A stretch of DNA of 64,000 nucleotides from an uncultured Anaerobutyricum sp. (GTDB lineage: Bacteria > Bacillota > Clostridia > Lachnospirales > Lachnospiraceae), in the NCBI RefSeq assembly GCF_934307085.1, contig NZ_CAKRCF010000008.1:18504-82503 (forward strand). The letters are read 5' to 3'. Numbering within the stretch: position 1 is the first letter of the stretch; each line of letters starts with the position of its first letter. Below, piece by piece: positions 44,000 to 52,688 of this stretch. Made by a program: the position numbers and the translations under genes. A model generated the notes under the pieces. It ran no database searches. It was not told where the DNA came from and saw only the letters and a list, made by a program, of their open reading frames with translations.

Positions 44000-45331
44000 C
44001 TACTTATTGCGCAAGGCTTTTCGATAAATGCCGTAAGCCACAAATGCTGTAACTGTTTCTGTTATCCAGAAAGAATGCCATACCCCCGTTGCGCCGATGA
44101 ATCGGCTGAGTATAAATGCCAGCGGTACGATGATTATAAGGTAACGTAGCAGGGAGACAACGAGGGATTCGTTTCCCTTTCCGAGTGCTTCTAAAGCTCC
44201 ACTTGATACGACAGAGACAGAAGAAACGATGAAGCCGCAGGAAATAATGCGGAGTGCGAATGCACCGGCGGCGATAGTTGTTTCTTGAGTGGTAAACATT
44301 TTCATAAAGGTTTCTGGTGTAAACATAAAAAGTAAGGTGCCGACTGCCATGATGCCGATAGCAATTGTGAGGGCAAGACAGTAGATTTTGTTTACTCGTT
44401 TGTATTCTTTTGCACCGTAATTGTAACCCATGAGCGGACGCATTCCCTGAATCATTCCGTTGACGGATAAATATAAGAAAGTCTGCAATTTATAATAGAT
44501 TCCAAGAATGATAACACCAGTTTCGGAAATGGATGCAAGGATTCCATTTAATGCAGAAATAAGCAGTGAGGGAAGTGCCATATTCAATGCACCGGGAATT
44601 CCGACGCTGTAAAGGCGGATGCAGACATTTTTTTCAGGGCGAAGCAGGTGTTTGCGTATTGTTACGGGTGGCTTTTTAAATCTATAAAACAAAATGTAAA
44701 TAAGCAAGGTAGAACATTGGCCGATGCCGGTTGCGATGGCGGCTCCTTCGATTCCAAGTCGTGGAAATGGACCAACGCCGAAGATGAGAACCGGGTCAAG
44801 GATAATATTTAAGATACATCCAAATAGCATACTGAGCATACTTACTACCATCATACCCATTGCCTGAAAATATTTTTCAAAAACGATTTCTACATTAATA
44901 ACTATGGAGAAAAGGAGAACAATATTAGAATAACGTAATCCTAAAGACAATATGTTTTGATTATTTGTAAATAATTTTAAGAACGAAGGCATAATGAGAA
45001 TGCCGATGAGACTTAAAATAATTCCATGTACAATGGAGAGAAACATACCCTGTGAGGCGGCTTTGTCAGCTTGTTCCTGCTGATTTGCACCGAGACAGAA
45101 GGCGATCATAACATTGATACCGATACCGAAACCTACGGCAACGGAGTTTACAACATTCTGAATCGGAAATACGAGAGAAAGTGCAGTCATGGCATCTTCG
45201 CTGATTTGAGCAACGAAAATGCTGTCAATAATGTTATAAAGTGAATTTACCAGCATGGATAAAATCATTGGTGCTGCCATAGAAAGCAGGAGTGGCAGGA
45301 TTGGTTTTTCTTTCATGTAAGTCTGTTCCAT
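44000..45331 (-). CDS. MATE family efflux transporter
   Basis: 443 aa, about twelve membrane helices in two halves. Typical MATE blocks: MILSMLVNSLYNIIDSIFVAQ at 22-42, GFGIGINVMIAFCLGA at 68-83, and in the second half INGMIQGMRPLMGYNYGA-like sequence (SVNGMIQGMRPLMGYNYGAKEYKRV). It exports cationic drugs or metabolites using a Na+ or H+ gradient. AAGGAAA lies ahead of the ATG. Its leader of about 290 nt contains a strong terminator, so expression is probably controlled there. Confidence 0.92.
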   Translation of the reverse strand: MEQTYMKEKPILPLLLSMAAPMILSMLVNSLYNIIDSIFVAQISEDAMTALSLVFPIQNVVNSVAVGFGIGINVMIAFCLGANQQEQADKAASQGMFLSIVHGIILSLIGILIMPSFLKLFTNNQNILSLGLRYSNIVLLFSIVINVEIVFEKYFQAMGMMVVSMLSMLFGCILNIILDPVLIFGVGPFPRLGIEGAAIATGIGQCSTLLIYILFYRFKKPPVTIRKHLLRPEKNVCIRLYSVGIPGALNMALPSLLISALNGILASISETGVIILGIYYKLQTFLYLSVNGMIQGMRPLMGYNYGAKEYKRVNKIYCLALTIAIGIMAVGTLLFMFTPETFMKMFTTQETTIAAGAFALRIISCGFIVSSVSVVSSGALEALGKGNESLVVSLLRYLIIIVPLAFILSRFIGATGVWHSFWITETVTAFVAYGIYRKALRNK

Positions 45332-45533
45332 AAAATATCTTTTCCTTTCTGTATTATTTATTATTAATTTTTTGCCGAGTACACATTGGTGATGTTAGAT
45401 TTATGAATTTTATTTACCAAGTTGATTTTGCAGTTTTCTATTTTGCTATATAGATTTTCTGTATAAATGCTGGTAAATATTTTTTATGACAAAAACTGTG
45501 CCTGTATATTCTGTAAAAAAGAGTAGTTTATCG

Positions 45534-45595
45534 CAATAAAAAAGGCTACAGGATTCTGTACTGTTTAAATCAGAAACAGAAAAACCTATAGCCTT
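45534..45595 (-). terminator. Strong terminator inside the MATE leader (minus strand)
   Basis: Read on the minus strand, AAGGCTATAGG pairs with CCTGTAGCCTT (11 bp, one wobble), with inner pairs TCTGT/ACAGA and CTG/CAG, and ends in TTTTTTATT. It lies about 30 nt downstream of the promoter at 45626-45655 and 200 nt before the MATE start. Confidence 0.8.
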
Positions 45596-45625
45596 GTTTA
45601 GACGATATAGTATTTTAGCCATGTT

Positions 45626-45655
45626 ATTATAAAAGATTTGTAGAGAAAATGTCAA
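45626..45655 (-). promoter_or_regulatory. Consensus promoter for the MATE leader or a small RNA
   Basis: On the minus strand TTGACA (45650-45655) and TATAAT (45626-45631) are perfect consensus boxes 18 bp apart. Transcripts from here meet the terminator after roughly 80-90 nt. Confidence 0.75.
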
Positions 45656-45886
45656 GCACTGTTTTAATCTTCAGACGCTGGCATCATTTTCTGTTTCGCA
45701 GGCTTGTGAAGAAAAATCAGTATATAATACTACACAGCCATATGAAACAATGCAGAAAAAAGTGCTGGTGAAAGTATTGGAAGGTATTCATGGAAGAAGA
45801 TAAAGAGAATCCTGCCAATTACGGAGAAGAGGGGGGATTCAGGTTGGGAGATTTTTACGGAAGAAAATAAAGACGATAAATTTTTC

Positions 45887-45922
45887 TTGCTATTTCTTAA
45901 TTCCTAGTATATTATTAGGAAT
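45887..45922 (+). promoter_or_regulatory. iscR promoter with Rrf2-type operator O1
   Basis: TTGCTA (45887-45892) and TATTAT (45910-45915) are 17 bp apart. The palindrome ATTCCTA-N9-TAGGAAT (45900-45922) covers the -10 box. The same 7-9-7 pattern is found twice at the nifS promoter. This indicates autoregulation by the Rrf2 protein encoded next. Confidence 0.75.
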
Positions 45923-45938
45923 TAGGAGGTGGCGAATT

Positions 45939-46349
45939 ATGATGGTTTCGTCCAAAGGCCGTTATGCACTTCGTGTAATGATCTATTTAGCACAGAATGA
46001 CAGAGAAGAATTAATTCCGTTAAAAGAAATTGCGGAAAATCAGAATATATCCATGAAGTATTTAGAGATGATCGTGAGCCTGCTTCACAAGGGTAATATG
46101 CTTATAAGTGGACGTGGGAAAAAAGGAGGGTATCGTCTGGCACGAAAGCCATCTGAGTACACGATCGGTTCTATTTTAAAGCTGACAGAAAAAACATTGG
46201 CTCCTGTCAATTGCTTAGAGGGTGGGAAAGTAACCTGCGAAAAGGCAGGATATTGTATTACTCTTCCGATGTGGCAGAAACTGGATGGGATTATTGATGA
46301 TTATTTAGAGACAGTGACGCTTGAGGATTTGCTGGAGGGTCGGGTTTAA
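45939..46349 (+). CDS. iscR: Rrf2 family transcriptional regulator, IscR-like
   Basis: 136 aa. A winged helix at the N-terminus (SSKGRYALRVMIYLAQ, then ISMKYLEMIVSLLHKG, wing GRGKKGGYRLA) binds DNA. The cysteines C92, C100 and C106 (NCLEGGKVTC...GYC) are where IscR holds its [2Fe-2S] cluster. It should sense Fe-S supply and repress or tune nifS-iscU. AGGAGGT precedes two adjacent ATGs (45939 and 45942); either could be used. Operators at its own promoter and at nifS share one consensus. Confidence 0.9.
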   Translation: MMVSSKGRYALRVMIYLAQNDREELIPLKEIAENQNISMKYLEMIVSLLHKGNMLISGRGKKGGYRLARKPSEYTIGSILKLTEKTLAPVNCLEGGKVTCEKAGYCITLPMWQKLDGIIDDYLETVTLEDLLEGRV

Positions 46350-46508
46350 CCTGGTTCTCCAGTATTTTTATGAGGTTGTTTTTTGTAAAAATTATGATGG
46401 CGTATGGATATAAAAGTAATATAAGAGAGACAGAAAGTATTTTAAGAAGTATTTTTTCGGAAATGATGTACATGATAAAAAACAAGAATAGAAGTATCTT
46501 TTTAATAA

Positions 46509-46565
46509 AATCCTATTGACAGGATAGGATTTTCAAGATATAATTCCTATACACTAGATAGGATT
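46509..46565 (+). promoter_or_regulatory. nifS promoter with two Rrf2-type operators (O2, O3)
   Basis: TTGACA (46516-46521) and TATAAT (46539-46544) are perfect boxes 17 bp apart. O2, AATCCTA-N9-TAGGATT (46509-46531), covers the -35; O3, ATTCCTA-N9-TAGGATT (46543-46565), covers the -10 end and start site. A repressor bound at both would fully block the promoter. Confidence 0.85.
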
Positions 46566-46586
46566 TAGAAAGAAGAGGGTGAATTT

Positions 46587-47774
46587 ATGTATATTTATGC
46601 AGATAATGCGGGAACTACAAAGATGAGTCCCGTTGCGATAGATGCGATGACAAAGTGCATGAATGAGGTCTTTGGAAACCCATCCAGCCTGCATTCTACC
46701 GGACAGCGTGCTGCTGAAGTGCTTCAGAAAGCAAGAGAAGATGTTGCAGAAGCATTAGGTGCAGATTTTAATGAGATTTATTTTACTTCTGGTGGAAGCG
46801 AAGCGGATAACCAGGCAATTCGTTCTGCTGCTCTTTTTGGAGCAAAGAAGGGTAAGAAACACCTTATTTCTACAAAGATTGAACATCATGCTGTTCTTCA
46901 TACTCTTAAGAAGTTAGAGAGAGAAGGATTTGAGGTAACATTACTTGATGTTGGAGCAGACGGAATTGTTGATCCTGCAGATGTAGAGAAAGCAATTCGT
47001 GAAGATACAGCATTGGTAACAATCATGTATGCGAACAACGAGATTGGTACATTACAGCCAATCGATGAGATCGCAAAGATTTGTAAAGAAAAGAAAGTAA
47101 CATTCCACACAGATGCAGTACAGGCAGTTGGACATGTTCCAGTGAATGTACATGCACAGAACATTGATATGTTATCCTTATCCGGACATAAGTTCCACGG
47201 ACCAAAGGGAATCGGTGTCCTTTACGTTAGAAAAGGTGTTCCACTGTTTAACTTGATTGAAGGTGGCGCACAGGAAAGAGGAAGAAGAGCTGGTACAGAG
47301 AATATTCCTGCTATTGTTGGTATGGCAGCAGCATTAAAAGAAGCTGTAGCAAACTTAGATGAGAACATGGCAAAGATTTCTGCTATGAGAGACCGCTTAA
47401 TTGAAGGCCTTTCACAGGTTGAACATTCCCGTCTGAACGGTGATGCTAAGAAAAGACTTCCAGGTAACGTAAACTTCTGTTTCGAAGGAATCGAGGGAGA
47501 ATCCCTTTTACTTTTACTTGATGAGAAGGGAATCGAGGCTTCTTCAGGAAGTGCTTGCACATCAGGTTCTCTTGACCCTAGCCACGTATTATTAGCAATT
47601 GGACTTCCTCATGAAGTTGCACACGGTTCACTCCGTCTTACATTATGTGAAGAGAATACACCAGAACAGATTGAATATATCATTAAAGAAGTTCCAGAAA
47701 TTGTTTCTTACTTAAGAAACATTTCACCAGTTTGGGAAGAACTTGAGAAGGGAGAGAAGAAACATGTTATATAG
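46587..47774 (+). CDS. nifS: Cysteine desulfurase (NifS/IscS type)
   Basis: 395 aa. A PLP enzyme that takes sulfur from cysteine for Fe-S cluster assembly. The PLP lysine is K202 ([12 protein letters not shown]) and the catalytic Cys is C324 in [31 protein letters not shown] and [11 protein letters not shown] are typical. It follows its regulator, which controls it through O2 and O3. The stop overlaps the iscU start by 11 bp, so enzyme and scaffold are coupled. Confidence 0.96.
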   Translation: MYIYADNAGTTKMSPVAIDAMTKCMNEVFGNPSSLHSTGQRAAEVLQKAREDVAEALGADFNEIYFTSGGSEADNQAIRSAALFGAKKGKKHLISTKIEHHAVLHTLKKLEREGFEVTLLDVGADGIVDPADVEKAIREDTALVTIMYANNEIGTLQPIDEIAKICKEKKVTFHTDAVQAVGHVPVNVHAQNIDMLSLSGHKFHGPKGIGVLYVRKGVPLFNLIEGGAQERGRRAGTENIPAIVGMAAALKEAVANLDENMAKISAMRDRLIEGLSQVEHSRLNGDAKKRLPGNVNFCFEGIEGESLLLLLDEKGIEASSGSACTSGSLDPSHVLLAIGLPHEVAHGSLRLTLCEENTPEQIEYIIKEVPEIVSYLRNISPVWEELEKGEKKHVI

Positions 47775-48189
47775 TGAAAAAGTAATGGATCATTTCCGTA
47801 ACCCAAGAAACTTAGGAAAAATGGACGATGCTGATGGTATCGGAGAAGTAGGTAACGCAAAGTGTGGTGACATCATGAAGATGTACATCAAAGTAAAAGA
47901 CGGCATCATTGAAGATGTAAAGTTTAATACATTTGGATGCGGTTCTGCAATCGCCAGCAGCTCTATGGCAACAGAGATGATTAAAGGTAAATCTATCGAT
48001 GACGCTTTAGAATTATCTAACAAAGCTGTAGTGGAAGCTCTTGACGGACTGCCAACACACAAGATTCATTGTTCTGTATTAGCAGAAGAAGCTGTAAAGG
48101 CTGCTGTAAAAGATTACTATGATAAGAACGGAATCGAGTACGATAAAGAAAAATTTGCACCAGACGATTGCCCAACATGTGGGGAATAG
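47764..48189 (+). CDS. iscU: Iron-sulfur cluster scaffold protein IscU/NifU-N
   Basis: 141 aa from the ATG at 47764, which overlaps the end of nifS. The three cluster ligands are C34 (with D36 in KCGD), C59 ([12 protein letters not shown]) and C103 ([11 protein letters not shown]). A C-terminal extension ends in CPTCGE, common in clostridial NifU-like scaffolds. It receives sulfur from NifS and builds clusters. No hscA, hscB or fdx genes follow, so this is the reduced ISC system of many Firmicutes. Confidence 0.95.
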   Translation: MLYSEKVMDHFRNPRNLGKMDDADGIGEVGNAKCGDIMKMYIKVKDGIIEDVKFNTFGCGSAIASSSMATEMIKGKSIDDALELSNKAVVEALDGLPTHKIHCSVLAEEAVKAAVKDYYDKNGIEYDKEKFAPDDCPTCGE

Positions 48190-48210
48190 TTGATTTGGTG
48201 AATCCTTAAT

Positions 48211-48343
48211 CAGACGAAAATGAAAAAGACTTATCATTGTATTGGTGACTTTAGTCGCAGCGGTTTGAATGTTCGCTTACGTGCTCGCATCCAAACCTTG
48301 CTCCGAGACCACAAATACGATGATAAGTCTTTTTCATTTTCTG
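48211..48343 (+). repeat. Class II structured repeat, copy B1
   Basis: CAGACG opens it (48211-48216). The outer arms are 48217-48241 and 48316-48340 (24 of 25 paired), closed by CTG. Inside are ACTTTAGTCG (48248-48257), an inner stem GGTTTG/CAAACC and TTGCTCCGAG (48298-48307). It lies just after iscU and ahead of the transaldolase promoter, so it probably ends the ISC transcript. The short frame through it is a by-product of the hairpin. Confidence 0.8.
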
Positions 48344-48588
48344 ATTGTGGGATGCCTTTAATAAGTATGCTATTAACAATAATTTTTGTTTTAAATTACA
48401 CATGAAAATACATATGCTGTCCATAATTTCGCAACAGCAAAGCACACATAGGCAGAATTCCCATTTTGTTTGATTTATCTATTTGTCTTTAATATATTGG
48501 GGAAGAAGACAGCAAACTCCTGTTTTTCGTCAATCTTACCAATATTGCAATAAATCCCAAGTTCAAGGGAATTATCCCATAAAACTAA

Positions 48589-48617
48589 TTGACATATTGG
48601 AAAACTCTTTGTATAAT
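48589..48617 (+). promoter_or_regulatory. Consensus promoter of the transaldolase-transketolase operon
   Basis: TTGACA (48589-48594) and TATAAT (48612-48617), both perfect, 17 bp apart, about 50 bp before the transaldolase ATG. The 245 bp between B1 and this promoter show no gene. Confidence 0.88.
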
Positions 48618-48669
48618 AGCAGTGTGTTAACCTACTTTATTCTTATAGTGAAAAACGGAGGAGAAGATA

Positions 48670-49323
48670 ATGAAGTTTTTTATTGATACTGCGAATGTAG
48701 AGGATATCAAGAAAGCGAATGACATGGGGGTTATTTGCGGGGTTACAACAAATCCATCTCTGATTGCCAAAGAAGGAAGAGATTTTAACGAAGTTATCAA
48801 AGAAATCGCTTCTATCGTAGATGGTCCAATCAGTGGTGAAGTAAAAGCGACAACAACAGATGCAGAAGGAATGATTAAGGAAGGTCGTGAAATCGCAGCA
48901 ATCCATCCCAATATGGTTGTAAAGATTCCAATGACTGTAGAAGGATTAAAGGCTTGTAAAGTCCTTTCTCAAGAAGGAATCAAGACGAATCTTACATTAA
49001 TCTTTACTGCAAATCAGGCATTACTTGCCGCAAGAGCAGGAGCAACTTACGTATCTCCTTTCTTGGGAAGATTAGATGATATCAGCGTAAGAGGTGTTGA
49101 TCTTATTCGTGATATTGCAGAAATTTTTGCAGTCGCAGGTCTGGATACAGAGATTATCGCAGCAAGTGTCCGTAATCCAATTCATGTAACAGACTGTGCT
49201 TTAGCAGGAGCTGATATTGCAACAGTTCCATATAAAGTAATTGAACAGATGACCAAACATCCTTTAACTGATGCTGGAATTGAGAAGTTTAAAAAAGATT
49301 ATATCGCAGTATTTGGTGAATAG
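48670..49323 (+). CDS. Transaldolase, short (fructose-6-phosphate aldolase-like) type
   Basis: 217 aa, the compact TalC/Fsa subfamily. The Schiff-base lysine is K85 (MVVKIPMT), with MKFFIDTAN at the N-terminus and [13 protein letters not shown] near 24-36. It moves a dihydroxyacetone unit between sugar phosphates in the non-oxidative pentose phosphate pathway; members of this subfamily act as transaldolase in Firmicutes or as aldolase in enterobacteria. With the split transketolase downstream it forms the pathway core. GGAGGAG precedes the ATG. Confidence 0.93.
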   Translation: MKFFIDTANVEDIKKANDMGVICGVTTNPSLIAKEGRDFNEVIKEIASIVDGPISGEVKATTTDAEGMIKEGREIAAIHPNMVVKIPMTVEGLKACKVLSQEGIKTNLTLIFTANQALLAARAGATYVSPFLGRLDDISVRGVDLIRDIAEIFAVAGLDTEIIAASVRNPIHVTDCALAGADIATVPYKVIEQMTKHPLTDAGIEKFKKDYIAVFGE

Positions 49324-49405
49324 GATATAGATGTGATTTCAGAATCTCCATTGCAAAGTGAAATATATAGATTCTGGGATTATATTGGGCAATAAGGAGG
49401 AAACC

Positions 49406-50245
49406 ATGAACAAATTAGAACTTCAGAAGATGGCCAATGAAGTGAGAAAAGGAATTGTCACAGGCGTTCATGCAGCAAAAGCTGGACATCCAGGCGGTTC
49501 TTTATCCGCAGCAGATCTTTTTACATATTTATATTTCGAGGAAATGAACGTAGATCCTAAGAATCCTCAGGATCCAGACAGAGACCGTTTCGTATTATCC
49601 AAAGGTCACACAGCACCTGGATTATACGCAACATTAGCTCATAAGGGATATTTTCCAGTGGAAGACTTACTTACATTAAGACATATCGGTTCCCATCTTC
49701 AGGGACATCCATGTATGCAGCACACTCCAGGACTTGATATGTCCTCAGGTTCTCTTGGACAGGGAATCTCCGCTGCAGTAGGTATGGCTCTTTCCGCTAA
49801 GTTGAGAAATAAATCTTATCGTGTTTATACACTTCTTGGAGATGGTGAGATTCAGGAAGGACAGGTTTGGGAAGCTGCAATGTTCGCAGGAGCAAGAAAG
49901 CTTGACAACTTAGTAGTAATCGTAGATAACAACGGATTACAGATTGATGGTAAGATTGAAGATGTATGTTCTCCATACCCAATCGACAAGAAATTTGAAG
50001 CATTTAACTTCCATGTAATTAATGTAGCAGATGGTAACGATTTCGACCAGTTAGATGCAGCATTTAAAGAAGCAAGAGAAGTAAAAGGAATGCCAGTAGC
50101 AATCGTTATGAAGACTGTAAAAGGTAAAGGTGTTTCCTTCATGGAGAATCAGGCATCCTGGCATGGTACTGCACCTAATGATGAACAGTATGCTGTAGCT
50201 ATGGAAGACTTAAAGAAAGTGGAGGAAGCATTATGTCAGAAGTAA
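49406..50245 (+). CDS. Transketolase, N-terminal (thiamine-diphosphate) subunit
   Basis: 279 aa from the ATG at 49406 (AAGGAGG ahead). The diphosphate/Mg site is GDGEIQEGQVWEAAMFAGARKLDNLVVIVDNN. KAGHPGGSLSAADL and SKGHTAPGLYATLA are further family marks. The chain ends before the pyrimidine domain, which is supplied by the next gene. Such split transketolases are common in Clostridia and archaea. The stop overlaps the next start by 13 bp. Confidence 0.95.
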   Translation: MNKLELQKMANEVRKGIVTGVHAAKAGHPGGSLSAADLFTYLYFEEMNVDPKNPQDPDRDRFVLSKGHTAPGLYATLAHKGYFPVEDLLTLRHIGSHLQGHPCMQHTPGLDMSSGSLGQGISAAVGMALSAKLRNKSYRVYTLLGDGEIQEGQVWEAAMFAGARKLDNLVVIVDNNGLQIDGKIEDVCSPYPIDKKFEAFNFHVINVADGNDFDQLDAAFKEAREVKGMPVAIVMKTVKGKGVSFMENQASWHGTAPNDEQYAVAMEDLKKVEEALCQK

Positions 50246-51174
50246 AGAAAATCGCTACCAGAGAAAGCTATGGAAATGCGTTAATTGAATTAGGAAAAGA
50301 ACATGAGAATCTTGTAGTTTTAGATGCTGACCTTGCAGCAGCTACTAAGACTGGAATGTTTAAAAAAGTTTTCCCAGAACGTCACATTGACTGTGGTATC
50401 GCTGAATGTGATATGATCGGAATCGCAGCAGGTCTTGCAACAACAGGAATGGTTCCTTTCGCAAGTACATTTGCAATGTTTGCAGCAGGACGTGCATTTG
50501 AGCAGATTCGTAATTCTGTTGGATATCCACACCTTAACGTAAAAATTGGAGCAACTCATGCAGGTATTTCCGTTGGTGAAGATGGAGCAACACATCAGTG
50601 TAACGAAGATATTGCATTAATGCGTACTATTCCAGGTATGACAATCATCAATCCTTCTGATGATGTAGAAGCAAAAGCAGCCGTACGTGCCGCTTATGAA
50701 TTAGAGGGTCCTGTATACTTAAGATTTGGTCGTCTTGCAGTACCTGTAATCAACGACAATGATGATTATAAATTTGAGATTGGTAAAGGTGTTGTATTAA
50801 GAGAAGGAAAAGATGTTACGATCGTAGCAACTGGCCTTTGTGTAAGCTCCGCATTAGAAGCAGCAGATATGCTCGCTAAAGATGGAATCGAAGCGAAAGT
50901 AATCAATATCCACACAATCAAACCGATTGATGCTGATCTTCTTGTAGAAGCAGCAAAAGAAACCGGTAAGGTTGTTACAGTAGAAGAACATTCCGTAATC
51001 GGTGGACTCGGCGGAGCAGTATGTGAAGTACTTTCTGAGAAATGTCCAGTACCAGTTAAGAGAATTGGTGTGAACGATGTTTACGGAGAATCTGGCCCAG
51101 CAGTTAAGCTTATTGAAAAATACGGCTTAGATGGCAAAGGTGTATATGCTTCTGTAAAAGAATTCGTTAAATAA
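50233..51174 (+). CDS. Transketolase, C-terminal (pyrimidine-binding) subunit
   Basis: 313 aa. HIDCGIAECDMIGIAAGLATTG holds the Glu that activates thiamine diphosphate, then STFAMFAAGRAFEQIRN and the C-terminal regulatory-like domain (ALEAADMLAKDGIEAKVINIHTIKPID). It pairs with the N-terminal subunit. The overlapping genes ensure equal synthesis. GTGGAGG within the previous gene acts as ribosome binding site. Confidence 0.95.
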   Translation: MSEVKKIATRESYGNALIELGKEHENLVVLDADLAAATKTGMFKKVFPERHIDCGIAECDMIGIAAGLATTGMVPFASTFAMFAAGRAFEQIRNSVGYPHLNVKIGATHAGISVGEDGATHQCNEDIALMRTIPGMTIINPSDDVEAKAAVRAAYELEGPVYLRFGRLAVPVINDNDDYKFEIGKGVVLREGKDVTIVATGLCVSSALEAADMLAKDGIEAKVINIHTIKPIDADLLVEAAKETGKVVTVEEHSVIGGLGGAVCEVLSEKCPVPVKRIGVNDVYGESGPAVKLIEKYGLDGKGVYASVKEFVK

Positions 51175-51197
51175 CTATTTGATTCTTTGAGAGAAAA

Positions 51198-51321
51198 CAG
51201 ACGAAAATAAAAAGAACAGACCATCGCAAATGTAAAGATATCACTGCATAGAAAATGCCTGTTCGGCATTTTTACTTGCTCTCACATTACATTTGCAATG
51301 GTCTATTCTTTTTATTTTCTG
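51198..51321. repeat. Hairpin element C1 (CAGACG/CTG ends)
   Basis: CAGACG (51198-51203) and CTG (51319-51321) bound arms of 32 bp (51204-51235 with 51287-51318, 30 paired). The inner part has AAAATGCC/GGCATTTT and TACTTGCTCTCAC, loosely like the TTGCTC block of class II. Outside the CTG is GTGTTTTGGCTCCAGAAGGAAT, whose reverse complement also flanks element C2. It terminates the transketolase operon. Confidence 0.75.
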
Positions 51322-51437
51322 TGTTTTGGCTCCAGAAGGAATGAAATAATATTTGGGGAGAGAGATGGGATATGACAGTATTTCTTTTTTCATTTGTTTT
51401 CCTCTTAATGAATAGCAAATTAAAGTGAGGATTGGTA

Positions 51438-52220
51438 ATGTATTTTGAAAAATTATGGACAGAATTTTCTAAATTACAGGAAGTAGAGGCGATTGTTCTT
51501 GGTGGTTCGAGAGCAATGGATAATTTTGATGAAAAATCTGATTACGATTTGTATATTTATTGTAGTGAGATTCCTGCGATAAATATTCGTGAACAAATTT
51601 TAACTTCTACTTGTGACTATATGGAACTAGGTAATCATTTTTGGGAACTTGAGGATGACTGTACTTTAAAAGATGGTGTAGACATTGATATTTTATATCG
51701 AAATTTGGATATATTTACACAGGAGGTTTCCTCTGTGGTAGAAAGTTTTCATGTTCACAATGGATATACAACATGTATGTGGCACAATCTTCTTTACAGT
51801 AAAATTCTTTATGATAGAAATGGAAATTTTAAAAAAGTTCAGGGACGTTTTAATGTTCATTATCCAGAGCAGTTAAAAACAAATATTATTCAGCAAAATA
51901 TGCGATTGTTGACGCAAAATCTTCCCTCTTATGATAAGCAGATAAAAAAGGCTTTAAAGCGTAATGATTTGCTAAGTATTAACCACAGAATTACAGCGTT
52001 TTTAGAGTCTTATTTTGATATTATTTTTGCATTAAATGAATTAACTCATCCGGGTGAAAAAAGAATGCTTTCTTATGTTAAAAAACATGCAAAAATTCTT
52101 CCGGAAAACTTTGAAGAGAATATTCAAATATTGCTGAAAAATGCATTTTTTGATTCAGAAGCAACAATAAAGACTTTGGAAGAAATAATTGATAACATAT
52201 GCAGAGTTCTTACTATTTAA
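51438..52220 (+). CDS. Nucleotidyltransferase-domain protein (DUF4037-like)
   Basis: 260 aa. The Pol-beta-type nucleotidyltransferase signature is GGSRAMDNFDEKSDYDLYIY (G22, D35, D37), with a third acidic site GVDIDILYR near 83. The C-terminal part is helical. Proteins like this transfer a nucleotide to small molecules or proteins; aminoglycoside adenylyltransferases are distant relatives, but I see no sign of that specificity. The start follows GTGAGG. It is more AT-rich than the housekeeping genes around it and is bracketed by related repeats C1 and C2, so it may be a later arrival. Confidence 0.75.
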   Translation: MYFEKLWTEFSKLQEVEAIVLGGSRAMDNFDEKSDYDLYIYCSEIPAINIREQILTSTCDYMELGNHFWELEDDCTLKDGVDIDILYRNLDIFTQEVSSVVESFHVHNGYTTCMWHNLLYSKILYDRNGNFKKVQGRFNVHYPEQLKTNIIQQNMRLLTQNLPSYDKQIKKALKRNDLLSINHRITAFLESYFDIIFALNELTHPGEKRMLSYVKKHAKILPENFEENIQILLKNAFFDSEATIKTLEEIIDNICRVLTI

Positions 52221-52412
52221 TTCATTAGGGAACAGACGAAAATAAAATGAATGCAAGAGCCTTCTGACCTCTTCCCTTATTCTTCCAAAAACTATTGCAT
52301 TCATTCCTTCTGAAGCCAAAACACAGAAAAAAGAAAATACCATATCCCAGATGCGACTACAGAGCAGATGGGATATGGTATTTTCTTTTTTCGTCTGTTT
52401 CCCCTAATGAAT
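52221..52412. repeat. Composite hairpin element C2 with terminal inverted repeats
   Basis: TTCATTAGGG (52221-52230) and CCCTAATGAA (ending 52412) with CAGACG (52233-52238) and CGTCTG (52392-52397) form the ends. Inside are two hairpins: AATGAATGCAA/TTGCATTCATT, and an 18-bp perfect stem beginning AGAAAATACCATATCCC. Between them TTCCTTCTGAAGCCAAAACA repeats the flank of C1. The right hairpin with CACAG and CGTCTG boundaries has the same plan as C1 but wholly different arms. Confidence 0.75.
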
Positions 52413-52571
52413 GAAATAGTAATCATTTACCCGTTTTGTCAAATTAAAAAAGTTACCGAATTTCTCCCAAATTTCGTTTGCATTTTATACATATTATATG
52501 GAAGAAATTTCACCCCTATGTTTAACAAGTGAAAAAACTGGAAAAAATCAAGAATAAGAGAAAAAAATTAG

Positions 52572-52600
52572 TTGACATGGCTTGACAGATGTGCTATGAT
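52572..52600 (+). promoter_or_regulatory. Promoter of rpoB-rpoC
   Basis: TTGACA (52572-52577) and TATGAT (52595-52600), 17 bp apart, about 90 bp before the rpoB start. It shows that rpoBC have their own promoter here; no rplJ or rplL precedes them in the window. Confidence 0.85.
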
Positions 52601-52688
52601 AATAAACTGATTCACAATGGGTCTGTATGCCTATTGGAAAGTAACCAGAAGATTTAACATTATGATTATTCAAGGGGTGAAAACATCG

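Noticed and set aside
48220..48405. Short plus-strand frame starting MKKTYHCIGDF
   Set aside because: It lies wholly across class II copy B1; its codons come from the hairpin arms.
52617..52688. N-terminal extension of rpoB (24 codons)
   Set aside because: The extension is not part of the family, and the ATG at 52689 has the proper ribosome binding site.
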